DNA of 10,589 nt from an uncultured Clostridia bacterium (GCA_946545505.1 CAMNNN010000030.1:1-10589), one strand, 5' to 3'. Shown: positions 1 through 8,481, counted from the first letter of the stretch. Notes: a model not told the origin generated them from the letters alone. Translations and numbers: made by a program.

Positions 1-2316
1 TACAACAACAAGCAAAACAAATGCCATCAGTTTTTTCTCTTTATACAGCTTCTCATCAGCCCTGTCGATGATCTCATGAATGTCGATATCGTTGCCGCAG
101 ATGAACTCGCAGATACCGGTACTCATGTCGATAGGATAAGGCTTGTTAACCGCTTCGTTATGCTTCTTCGTGATGTTGATGATACGCTCCTTGATATTGG
201 CCTCGTAATCACTCACCTGGACCATGGCGAAGACAATAAACTCGTCACCTCCGAGACGCCCGATGATATCTGCATCACGGAAAGATTCCTTAAGGATCGA
301 AGCGATCTCACGAAGCGCGAAGTCACCTTCATCATGTCCGAACTTATCGTTAACGTACTTGAGGTTATCCATGTCAGCAAAGCAGATAAGTGCTCTCTTG
401 CCCTTATTATCGGGTTTGCCGATCTCAGCCTGGGCAAAGTCGAGGAAGCCTCTTCTGTTATAAAGTCCGGTAAGTTCGTCAAATCTGGCGATCGCATTAA
501 GTCTGGAGTTATCCTCCATGAACTGATCAAGAGAGGCCTGAAGATTCTGCTTGGCTTTATTCTGCTCCTCGATCATAAACAGCGACTTCAAAGTAACAGC
601 AATCTGATATGCCACGGGAGACATATTGTTGAGGTTGCTGCTGTCCATCTCGGAGACCAGCATTCCGTACATATCATCACCTACAAACAGCGGGAATACG
701 ACTACAGTCTGCCTTCTGTTATCGGGAATAAACTCGTTCGCGAACATATTCTCCGTTCTCAACAGCTGCTGCTCTTCAGGAAGGATCCTTATACCCTCTT
801 CATCGTTTATTGCCTTAAGAAGGACCGACGGAGGACATCTCCATTCGACATCTGCAGACGTCTTGGTATTACCCTGGAACAGATACAGATAAGTACGTCT
901 GAAACCAACAGAACTCAAGCCGTCAAGAATATGATCATACGGTATGTCGGCGTTGTTGCTCATGAGGAAGACATCGCCCGTCTGCTTATTGATAAGTCTC
1001 GAGATCCGCTCTGTCTTCGACAGGTTCTCTCTGGTAAGAGACAATCCCGCAAACGACAGATGTCTGTAGTAGTCGGCAAATGTCTCATTAAGGAGAACCT
1101 GACACTTCTGATCCTTGGTTACGAGAGTTCCTTCATACAGCAAAGACTGCAGGAGATTAAATACCTTCTCAGGCGTCGTATAAGCCAGAAGATTAGTCTC
1201 GAGAATAGTCTCGAATGCATAGTTCAATGACTCGAGCACTTCTCTGTCGCAGCCGGAAAGAATAAACCTGGAATACTCCTCGAGGAATGCACCGAGAGAC
1301 TGCTTGATCCTGATTACGGATTCATCATCATCAAACATACCGAACAGGTATTTGATGCTCTCGTCTACAAATCTCTTACTGCCCGTCTCGAGTCCGTCGA
1401 GTCTCAGTCTCTCACGCTGAAGCTCAACATCAAGGCCGTTACAGCCGCAGGACGATCTCTGAACGAGATATGTGCGGATGCTCATTCTCTCTATCTTCTT
1501 GCCGTCGATGAACCTTCTGGCATTAAGAACAGACTTGTAAGTAAGGTCAGCCGAACTCGCGTCAACAGTCGTAAGCGGCGGGCTCATCGACACTGCGAAA
1601 ATGTCATCGTCGAAGCCCGTTACAAGGATATCCTTGCCGGGCATCTTCCCCTTCTCCTTAAGCTTCTTATAGCCGCCCAAAGCCATAACGTCATTGGCAA
1701 ATGAGATGGCCTGAAGATCGGGATTTCTGTTAAGAAGATCCTCGACCACATCTCCGACATCCTCTGTGAAATCTCCGTAAACGACACGCTTCTCATCGTA
1801 TGCTATACCTTCCAGTTCGAGCGTCTCCTTATATACTTCAAGACGTTCCCTTGCATCCTGGTTAGTCATAGGACCGCATACGAATCCGATATTCTTGCAA
1901 TTATGCTTAACGATGAGATGGCGGATAGCCTGACCGAGACCTGTGTGGTTATCGTACATTACCGACGCATATCCGGGATACTCAGTAAACAGAAGAACGG
2001 TAGGTACCTTCGGCAGCATCTTAAGAAAGTCTTCCTGCTGCTGCTGATCGGCACGCGAACATATGATACCGAACAGGACATAGAGGATATCTATGTGCTT
2101 CTCATTGATAAGTTTAAATACAGAATTGTACTGATACTCGTACTGCTTGTCCTGATATCTCGTATCGGATTTGCCTATATAGTGACCCGGAAAGATATAC
2201 AGGTTGGCATCTATGACCTTGGCTGCAAACTCAGCACCCTTACACGCCTGTGCAGAAAAATTGTTGTCGAGATCATCGATCAGAAGACCGATATTAAGAC
2301 GCTTGTTCTCATCCAT
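1..2316 (-). CDS. LacI-type sensor / GGDEF diguanylate cyclase, partial (3' end beyond left edge)
   Basis: Open for 772 codons from ATG at 2316 to the window edge with no stop. Residues about 6-285 resemble the sugar-binding core of LacI/ribose-binding-protein regulators (NIGLLIDDLDNN near the start, FANDVMALGG, then VTGFDDD), but there is no helix-turn-helix. A Cys-Gly-Cys motif (290-292, in SSCGC) ends the sensor. Residues about 293-610 form a linker region, possibly GAF-like near its end (VVFPLFVGDDMYG). The GGDEF domain starts at D613 (DELTGLYNRRGF), has DMDNLKYVND metal and substrate residues, an inhibitory-site RxxD at 680-683 (RDAD) and an intact GGDEF at 689-693. It should therefore make c-di-GMP from two GTP with product inhibition. 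No signal peptide or membrane segment is seen, so it is probably cytosolic. An AGGG sits 8 nt before the start, 28 nt after the GH5 gene, consistent with one operon. The last visible residues (MAFVLLVVV) are unusually hydrophobic; the true C-terminus is not visible. The ligand is unknown. Confidence 0.9.
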   Translation of the reverse strand, partial: MDENKRLNIGLLIDDLDNNFSAQACKGAEFAAKVIDANLYIFPGHYIGKSDTRYQDKQYEYQYNSVFKLINEKHIDILYVLFGIICSRADQQQQEDFLKMLPKVPTVLLFTEYPGYASVMYDNHTGLGQAIRHLIVKHNCKNIGFVCGPMTNQDARERLEVYKETLELEGIAYDEKRVVYGDFTEDVGDVVEDLLNRNPDLQAISFANDVMALGGYKKLKEKGKMPGKDILVTGFDDDIFAVSMSPPLTTVDASSADLTYKSVLNARRFIDGKKIERMSIRTYLVQRSSCGCNGLDVELQRERLRLDGLETGSKRFVDESIKYLFGMFDDDESVIRIKQSLGAFLEEYSRFILSGCDREVLESLNYAFETILETNLLAYTTPEKVFNLLQSLLYEGTLVTKDQKCQVLLNETFADYYRHLSFAGLSLTRENLSKTERISRLINKQTGDVFLMSNNADIPYDHILDGLSSVGFRRTYLYLFQGNTKTSADVEWRCPPSVLLKAINDEEGIRILPEEQQLLRTENMFANEFIPDNRRQTVVVFPLFVGDDMYGMLVSEMDSSNLNNMSPVAYQIAVTLKSLFMIEEQNKAKQNLQASLDQFMEDNSRLNAIARFDELTGLYNRRGFLDFAQAEIGKPDNKGKRALICFADMDNLKYVNDKFGHDEGDFALREIASILKESFRDADIIGRLGGDEFIVFAMVQVSDYEANIKERIINITKKHNEAVNKPYPIDMSTGICEFICGNDIDIHEIIDRADEKLYKEKKLMAFVLLVVV

Positions 2317-2344
2317 GTTTGTTACCCTGTATAAGCCTGAAAGC

Positions 2345-3745
2345 TTATTTCTTCGCGTGTTTCCTGCCTAACAGGAACAGTCCTGCATAAGCTGCAATAA
2401 CGACAACTGCTCCTATTACTAATAATATCGGAATGAGTGAAGTATGTTCGTTAAAATCTTGTGAATTTACCCCGGTCTCTGCCGCCGGTGTAAGCTGTGC
2501 AATTGCAGTAGTTTCGGAGATTTCGGTCTGTGCTGCCGAAGTCTCGGCTTGTGCTGCCTCAGAAGGCCCGGCAGGTTCGGTCTGTTCAGCAGCCTGTACA
2601 GCATTGCTTCCTTCGGGAGCATTATCGATAAGAGCCGAAGCGATGGCATCATTCCATGTAAGTGAGTTACGGTCAAGAATTCCGTAACCGCCGTAATCAA
2701 AGATTCCGTTATCCCACCAGATGCATCTGATTCCGCGGGCAGCGGCCTGCTGTACATAGTAACCGGCATAAGATGCTCTGTCGGCATCATTATTCTGATT
2801 CTCAACACCGAACTCACCGATGATCACGGGAACACCGAGTGAATCCGAGAAGGACTTAACCGCATTCAGCATGCCGTCGACCTCTGACTGGCAGTTGCTG
2901 TCGAACGATGTATAAGATGCGTCCCCGTCATGTGAGCAGAACTGCCACGGAGTGTAAGCATGTACCTCACAAATAAGATGATCAGGTACAGTATCAGTGG
3001 GAAGCACGAAGCTGTTAAGAACGCTTGGATCCGTGGATGCCACGTAAGTATTCACAATGAGATTTCTGGTAGCGTTGTTTCCTCCTGTCGCACGTACCGT
3101 ATCAACGAACAGCTGGGCAAATGAATTGACCGCATCATATGCACCGTTGCCTGTTGTCGGGGCATTCCAGGAATTATTCATGTCGAGCATCTCGTTATAA
3201 CCTTCAAACATCAGACGGTTATCGTAATCTTTAAATTCATTGGCTATGTTGGTCCACAAAGCGGCGAATCTGGAATGAACGGAATCATATGTGCCTGTAT
3301 CGGCGATGAGCCAGCACACCTTATCAGAACCGTGCTCACCCGTATCGTGATGAACATTCAGGATGACATAAAGGCCTTCATCCAAAGCCCAATCCACAAC
3401 TTCCTTTACACGCGACATCCATGCAGGATCGACATTACCGTTGCTGTCAGTAAACTGTGCCCAGGTTACGGGAATCCTTATCGTGTTGAATCCGCGCTCG
3501 CGGACTGCGGCTATCATCTGTCTGGTCGTCAGAGGATTGCCCCAGCATGTCTCCACATTTGAAGGAGTGACGTTATCTATCCATGTTCCGTATGCATCCA
3601 GTGTGTTACCCAGATTCCATCCGACGCTCATCGCAGCGACCTGCTCAGACGCAGTCATCGGAGTATCGGCTCTGACGGGAATTGCTTCGGGATATGCAGC
3701 AAATATAAACAGAACCGCAACTATGACAGACAATACTTTTCTCAT
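2345..3745 (-). CDS. Membrane-anchored GH5 endoglucanase (cellulase)
   Basis: A 466-residue protein. An N-terminal signal peptide (residues 1 to about 26, hydrophobic VIVAVLFIFAA, likely cut after VRA) leads into a GH5 TIM-barrel at about 32-375. Landmarks are GWNLGNTLDA (42-51), NTIRIPVTW (87-95), NVHH (130-133), the acid/base in YNE (E185), HAY (262-264), the nucleophile in GEFG (E311) and IWWDNG (342-347). The pattern is closest to the GH5_4 type of endo-beta-1,4-glucanases and xyloglucanases; the subfamily is an inference. The enzyme should cut beta-1,4-glucan outside the cell. Residues about 380-430 are an Ala/Thr/Glu/Pro-rich linker, followed by one transmembrane helix (about 437-459) and the basic tail RKHAKK. 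There is no LPXTG, so it is probably held by the membrane rather than by sortase. No carbohydrate-binding module is present. The start is supported by GAGG 5 nt upstream. It begins 7 nt after the phospholipase D gene, so the two are surely co-transcribed. Confidence 0.93.
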   Translation of the reverse strand: MRKVLSVIVAVLFIFAAYPEAIPVRADTPMTASEQVAAMSVGWNLGNTLDAYGTWIDNVTPSNVETCWGNPLTTRQMIAAVRERGFNTIRIPVTWAQFTDSNGNVDPAWMSRVKEVVDWALDEGLYVILNVHHDTGEHGSDKVCWLIADTGTYDSVHSRFAALWTNIANEFKDYDNRLMFEGYNEMLDMNNSWNAPTTGNGAYDAVNSFAQLFVDTVRATGGNNATRNLIVNTYVASTDPSVLNSFVLPTDTVPDHLICEVHAYTPWQFCSHDGDASYTSFDSNCQSEVDGMLNAVKSFSDSLGVPVIIGEFGVENQNNDADRASYAGYYVQQAAARGIRCIWWDNGIFDYGGYGILDRNSLTWNDAIASALIDNAPEGSNAVQAAEQTEPAGPSEAAQAETSAAQTEISETTAIAQLTPAAETGVNSQDFNEHTSLIPILLVIGAVVVIAAYAGLFLLGRKHAKK

Positions 3746-3752
3746 AACGACC

Positions 3753-5342
3753 TCACATCAACGGTGCTACAAACTTAAGGAGCTTAGCCATAAGTCTGTA
3801 TCCGAGTTTCTCATTCTTTATAGTCTCGGGTGTGACCTGCCTGCACTTAAGCAGTGTTTCCTGGAAGTCCTTCTCGATGGAGGCGACAGCATCGCACTTA
3901 TACATGTAGACCGCACACTCGAAGTGATGATAAAGACTTCTGTAGTCGAGATTAATGGAGCCTGCCATAGCCTTGATATCATCCGAGACCATAGCCTTGG
4001 AGTGAACGAATCCGGGAGTATATTCATAGATCTTAACACCGGCATTAACGAGCTCACTGTAGTGTGATTTCGCGATGGCGTAAGCGGGCTTCTTGTCGGG
4101 AATGCCCGGAAGAATAAGCTTAACGTCGACATCACGCAGAGCCGCAAGCTTCAACGCATTCTTCATCGTATCATCGATAATAAGATACGGTGTCATGATA
4201 TGAATGTATTTCTCCGAACGGCCGAGAGCATCCAGGAACACAGCTTCACCTGCCTGATAGGAATCGAGAGGCGAATCCGAGAAAGGCATGAAGAAGCCGG
4301 AAGCGCCTTCAACTTTTACGGACTTAAAGTTATCCACCTGCTCGAACGAAGGATCGGGGAGCGACAGATTCCAAAGCTCAAGGAACATCTGCGTGAAGCT
4401 TCTTACCGCATCTCCTTCGAGTCTTATGGCATTGTCTTTCCAGTGACCGAACCTGGGCTTCAGATTGATGTATTCATCAGCCATATTAACGCCGCCGGTG
4501 TAAGCCTGCTTGCCGTCAATGACGAGGATCTTACGGTGATCTCTGTAGTTATAGTAAGTGGACAGGAACGGATATATACGTGCGAATTCCTTGCACTTTA
4601 TTCCGAGGTTATTCATCCTCTTGACATAGTCCGGAGGGAGCAGCGAGATCTCGCACATGCCGTCGTACATAACGCGCACATCGACACCCTTGGCAGCCTT
4701 ATCGGCAAGTATATCGAGTATCCTTCCCCACATATAACCTTCGGCGATAATAAAGTACTCGACGAAGATGTAATTCTCAGCCTGTTCGAGATCCGCGAGA
4801 ACACGCTCGAAGAAGTCAGAACCGTCTGAGAAATACTCTGCGGATGTATTCTCGAATATCGGGAAATTACCGGTTTTGGACATGTAGTGATGAAGATCTT
4901 CCATGTTGCCGCCGTCTTCCTCAAGCTTATCGATGATCGACTGATCCTGAGGGATCCTGTCCTTGGTCTTCTGCTTAACATCAAGCAGATTACGCTTAAG
5001 ATTACGGCTTCCGAAATCAAGTCTTGTAAATCCCAGGAACAGTGCTCCCGGCACAGGGAAAAGACCTATAAGCATCATCCATGTGAGCTTACTTGTCGAG
5101 TCCATATTCGAGTTATAAAGATAGATGACCATAAGCACGGAGAACATGAGCATAATGGTATTAATGTTGGCTACATATTCTTCGAACATGAAGTAAAGGA
5201 GAACGAGTATGAAGATCTGCACCGCGATCATCAGAAGGATGAACATAAACCTCGAGAATATTACCCTAAGGATTCCCTTAGGGCGCGGCTTAATAAGTCT
5301 CAATACTCTTCCGTCACGGTGAAATCCGCCAGTTCCGCTCAT
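3753..5342 (-). CDS. cls: Cardiolipin synthase (phospholipase D superfamily)
   Basis: A 529-residue protein, slightly longer than the roughly 480-510 usual for bacterial cardiolipin synthases. Hydrophobic segments at about 24-52, 60-76 and 86-105 anchor it in the cytoplasmic membrane. Two HKD catalytic motifs follow: H269-x-K271-x4-D276 (HRKILVID, then TGGVNMADEY) and H447-x-K449-x4-D454 (HSKAMVSDD, then AGSINLDYRS). The family joins two phosphatidylglycerol molecules, or phosphatidylglycerol with another phospholipid, through a phosphohistidine intermediate to give cardiolipin. Its ATG overlaps the stop of the preceding sensor/cyclase gene as ATGA, which suggests translational coupling; an AGGAAG lies about 12 nt upstream, a rather long spacing. 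The placement between a sensor/cyclase and a membrane-anchored cellulase hints at a cell-envelope role. Another phospholipase D-type lipid synthase is possible, but the membrane-segment-plus-two-HKD layout is typical of Cls. Confidence 0.93.
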   Translation of the reverse strand: MSGTGGFHRDGRVLRLIKPRPKGILRVIFSRFMFILLMIAVQIFILVLLYFMFEEYVANINTIMLMFSVLMVIYLYNSNMDSTSKLTWMMLIGLFPVPGALFLGFTRLDFGSRNLKRNLLDVKQKTKDRIPQDQSIIDKLEEDGGNMEDLHHYMSKTGNFPIFENTSAEYFSDGSDFFERVLADLEQAENYIFVEYFIIAEGYMWGRILDILADKAAKGVDVRVMYDGMCEISLLPPDYVKRMNNLGIKCKEFARIYPFLSTYYNYRDHRKILVIDGKQAYTGGVNMADEYINLKPRFGHWKDNAIRLEGDAVRSFTQMFLELWNLSLPDPSFEQVDNFKSVKVEGASGFFMPFSDSPLDSYQAGEAVFLDALGRSEKYIHIMTPYLIIDDTMKNALKLAALRDVDVKLILPGIPDKKPAYAIAKSHYSELVNAGVKIYEYTPGFVHSKAMVSDDIKAMAGSINLDYRSLYHHFECAVYMYKCDAVASIEKDFQETLLKCRQVTPETIKNEKLGYRLMAKLLKFVAPLM

Positions 5343-8300
5343 CGTATCTCGTTACTTCCTTTACGAACCCGCTTATCATCATACATACGCATATCGGCGA
5401 GCCTGATCAAACCCTCGAGATCTATCTCGTCAGTAATGACGCACTCGGCAATACCCATACTGGCATTGATGCTGTAATCGAGTTCCTTAACGATCGGGTC
5501 CTTCATGGAATGCTGATGGATCCTCTCACGGATTTCTTCATAGTCATCGGCAATACTGATATCACCCACCATAGCCATGGCGAACTCGTCACCGCCGTAT
5601 CTTGCACAAATACCGTTCTCTCCGGCATATGCCTGAAGTGACTTCGACAGGATGATAATAGCGTTATCGCCTTCGAGATGTCCGTAGTGGTCGTTGATAT
5701 ACTTGAGGCCGTCCATATCGATGGTGAACAGCGAGAAGATACGACCTTTATTCTTCGGATCTTTAAGCATTCTGTCGATGCCTTCGAAGAAGCCTCTTCT
5801 GTTGTACAGATTAGTGAGGTAATCGCGCTCGCTCAAGCGGCTGATGGCACTGTTCGCCTCAAGGATCTTCGCCTTATCAATAAGCGAACTTACCATAGCG
5901 GAGATGTAGATACCGAACTCCTCGAATCTCTGATGTTTTCTTGTCTCAAGATTGGAGTAGGCACAGCTCATGTAACCGTATTCCTCGTCCATAGTTCTGA
6001 TCTGTCTGAACAGTATAACGTTGATGCCGCTGTCCCTGTTGACGAGTTTATCCCACTCGGGCAGAGGATATTTTAGGTTGTAGTACTTCTCCTTCTCAGC
6101 GAACTCCTGTTTGCTACCGTGGAAGATCGAATGAACACATCCGTCATGGTATCCTTTGGTGATTCCGATGAAATAATAATCATCCTTCCAAAGCCACAGG
6201 AAACGGTTAAGATAATCCGACGTCTCGTCGATATTGCTCATACTGAGAGCTCGGGTAACGAGCTTACCCATCTCAAGCGTATGTCTGAAATAGTCCTGAT
6301 TGCTCTCAGAAAGCGTATTAACCGTTTTCTGCAAAGACAGAACTTCATCTTTGACGCATCCGCATGAACTGGCTATTCTCTCGGTGTAGTCGATTGAAGT
6401 CTTAATCGTCCTGCCGTTAAGCCACGGTAATTTCCCCTCGATGATGTCGATAACATAGCGGCACAGACTGCTGTATGAAGGAACGGCTGTGGTAATTGAA
6501 GGCGAATGAAGCATTCCGTGCATGACGCCGTCAAAGCCTGTTACTATGCAGTCTTCGGGAACCCTGTATCCGTGTGACTTAAGAGCATCACACACGCCGA
6601 GCGCCATCGAATCATTCGCGCAGACGACAGCCTCGGGAAGTTCTATTCCCTTATCGAGCATCTCGTTAATGACTCGGGTCGCAGTCGCATCCCAGAAGTC
6701 GCCATACAAAATATCGTCCTTAGTAACTTTAAGGCCGTGAGCCGCCATGAGGCGCTTATAGATATTCTCACGCTCTATGGAATACGGATTATCGGGAGAT
6801 CCTCCCATGAACTTAACTCTCGTGCATCTGTGATCGTCAAGAATATGAGCAACGATCTTCTCGAATCCCGATGAATAGTTAAGCACCGCATTGATAACTC
6901 CGTCATACTGGTGCTCAAGGAAAACTACGGGGATGCACTTTCTCTTACAAAGATCGCGAAGTTTGCCGAGCACTTCAGGGGTCTTGATCATCTCGGCGAA
7001 CACAACCATTGCTGCCATATTGAATCTGCTGATGAACTCGACAAATTTATCACCTATCTCGGGCTGTGCAGCACTCTTGTCATCGAGTCCGAATGTGAAT
7101 CCCGTTATAACATATTCCCTGTTGATCTCAGGTGTCAGAAGAGCCTGGATAAACAGGTTGAAATTCTCCGCATCATCCCACGAACCTACGACTGCAATAG
7201 TCTTACGTCTGTCCGTATAGGAAGGCATCTTCTCAAACCTGATGTTTCTTATGCTTACGGCAGCGTCATTAGAACTGTTGCCGAAATTAAACTCGAGTCT
7301 GCCGTTATCGTCGTCGGCAGCCGTCATTTCGAAAGGAAAGTAATGCTTCTGCCACCCGGTATCGACCTCGACCACCGTGTCATCAAGGTATCTGCACCAG
7401 CGTACGTTAGGAGCCGTAACCGCGACCTTAAAATGTCTTTTCTCCGTCGCCATCGTCTCGAAGGATACGCAGTACTTATCACCCTTAAGAAGGGGGAGCC
7501 CACACTGATCAAGCTGAACGGAATACTCGGCATCGCCGGAGTTAATTATATCTATCGTGAAGGAATTGCCTTTTCTGTCACATATCGCCTCTCCTGCACA
7601 GGCAAGCTCGAACTTCCAGTCATCCGGACCGAAGCTTATATAATTTCCTGAGGAATCAGGCTCCTTGAAATGCTTCTTATAATCGGGGATCGCGACATCC
7701 TCATCATACGATTCTTTCCTGTATACCCTGATGTAATCGATGTGGCATTCAGACTCCGGGCCGAAGGAAGTGAGTCTTCCGGGATTAGCTGTTCCGACCC
7801 CGCCTACCGCGACATCCGCCTCGATGTGAAAAGGCTTATTGAAAGGTGCGGGATACGCATACATCCTTCCGTCATCATCGGTCGAATACCAATATGAATT
7901 TCTGTAGTATTCTTCTCCGTCGATATAGAATATCATCTCGCCGGGAAGCCACTCGACGGCATAAGTATGATAGTCTGCCGACAGATCCGTTCTTCCGTCG
8001 CCGAACTTTCCGTTACGTGTCTCGGAAGGATCACCGAAGTGAACTATGCTGAAGCCGTTCTCCGTATACTGGCCGTCAGCGACGATAATATCTACCGAAC
8101 CCGATCTCGGCCAACTGCCGTATGCATTGTCTGTAGGAAGCAGTCTTAAAGCTGTAAGAAATCCTTTGCCGTTAGAGGTTTTAACTCTGGCCTCCACATA
8201 ACCGTAAGTGAAGTCCACCTTACCTTTGGTATTGAGCCTTCCGGACCGATATGAGACTGACTTATCGGAATCAATAACTCTTTCCGGTCTGATTACAAGG

Positions 8301-8476
8301 TGTCCGTTGTCGGTAAAAACATGTTGGCCGTCATCAACGATGTCCTGAAGTTCATCGTTAACCCACTTTGCGGGGTGCTCCTCGACGTTCCAGGAATCCC
8401 TGTTAAGTTCACCTGCGTCGAATTCATCCTGCCAAAAGAGCCTATAACCCTGTTTCTCAAGCTCAGAAAAATCCAT
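5339..8476 (-). CDS. Fusion of degenerate GH16 domain, CBM4/9-like domain, LacI-type sensor and GGDEF diguanylate cyclase
   Basis: A 1045-residue protein. Residues about 10-255 are a GH16 (laminarinase/lichenase-type) fold: FWQDEFD (14-20), GYVEARVK (92-99), AVEWLPGEMIFYIDG (173-187), FHIEADVAVGG (216-226) and a closing HIDYIRVYRK (245-254). The catalytic strand, normally GEIDIMEYVG, reads GSVDIIVADG (126-135). The nucleophile Glu is Ser127, the central Asp129 is kept, and the acid/base Glu is Val132, so hydrolysis is unlikely. Residues about 280-416 resemble CBM4/9 (KGDKYCVSFE, RLEFNFG, VSIRNIRFEK). Residues about 424-700 are a LacI-type ligand-binding fold without helix-turn-helix (VVCANDSMALG, IVTGFDG), ending in SSCGC (703-707). 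A linker leads to the GGDEF domain at about 884-1040 (DYLTNLYNRRGF, DMDGLKYIND, GGDEF at 961-965). RxxD is absent at the expected place (952-955 is GENG), so no product inhibition by that site is expected. There is no signal peptide or membrane helix. The start is fixed by the GH16 N-terminus, although no Shine-Dalgarno is visible. Role inferred: glycan sensing coupled to c-di-GMP synthesis. Confidence 0.9.
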   Translation of the reverse strand: MDFSELEKQGYRLFWQDEFDAGELNRDSWNVEEHPAKWVNDELQDIVDDGQHVFTDNGHLVIRPERVIDSDKSVSYRSGRLNTKGKVDFTYGYVEARVKTSNGKGFLTALRLLPTDNAYGSWPRSGSVDIIVADGQYTENGFSIVHFGDPSETRNGKFGDGRTDLSADYHTYAVEWLPGEMIFYIDGEEYYRNSYWYSTDDDGRMYAYPAPFNKPFHIEADVAVGGVGTANPGRLTSFGPESECHIDYIRVYRKESYDEDVAIPDYKKHFKEPDSSGNYISFGPDDWKFELACAGEAICDRKGNSFTIDIINSGDAEYSVQLDQCGLPLLKGDKYCVSFETMATEKRHFKVAVTAPNVRWCRYLDDTVVEVDTGWQKHYFPFEMTAADDDNGRLEFNFGNSSNDAAVSIRNIRFEKMPSYTDRRKTIAVVGSWDDAENFNLFIQALLTPEINREYVITGFTFGLDDKSAAQPEIGDKFVEFISRFNMAAMVVFAEMIKTPEVLGKLRDLCKRKCIPVVFLEHQYDGVINAVLNYSSGFEKIVAHILDDHRCTRVKFMGGSPDNPYSIERENIYKRLMAAHGLKVTKDDILYGDFWDATATRVINEMLDKGIELPEAVVCANDSMALGVCDALKSHGYRVPEDCIVTGFDGVMHGMLHSPSITTAVPSYSSLCRYVIDIIEGKLPWLNGRTIKTSIDYTERIASSCGCVKDEVLSLQKTVNTLSESNQDYFRHTLEMGKLVTRALSMSNIDETSDYLNRFLWLWKDDYYFIGITKGYHDGCVHSIFHGSKQEFAEKEKYYNLKYPLPEWDKLVNRDSGINVILFRQIRTMDEEYGYMSCAYSNLETRKHQRFEEFGIYISAMVSSLIDKAKILEANSAISRLSERDYLTNLYNRRGFFEGIDRMLKDPKNKGRIFSLFTIDMDGLKYINDHYGHLEGDNAIIILSKSLQAYAGENGICARYGGDEFAMAMVGDISIADDYEEIRERIHQHSMKDPIVKELDYSINASMGIAECVITDEIDLEGLIRLADMRMYDDKRVRKGSNEIR

Positions 8477-8481
8477 AATGC

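Noticed and set aside
76..1230. A 384-codon plus-strand open frame
   Set aside because: It lies opposite the GGDEF gene on the minus strand, which shows clear domain motifs. The plus-strand translation has no recognisable domain and no ribosome-binding site; it reflects codon bias.
4200..5477. Several plus-strand open frames of about 200 codons opposite cls
   Set aside because: The minus strand encodes both HKD motifs of cardiolipin synthase; the plus-strand products look like random composition.
6911..7651. A 246-codon plus-strand open frame inside the sensor fusion gene
   Set aside because: It is antisense to the sensor and CBM-like domains, with no motif or Shine-Dalgarno.
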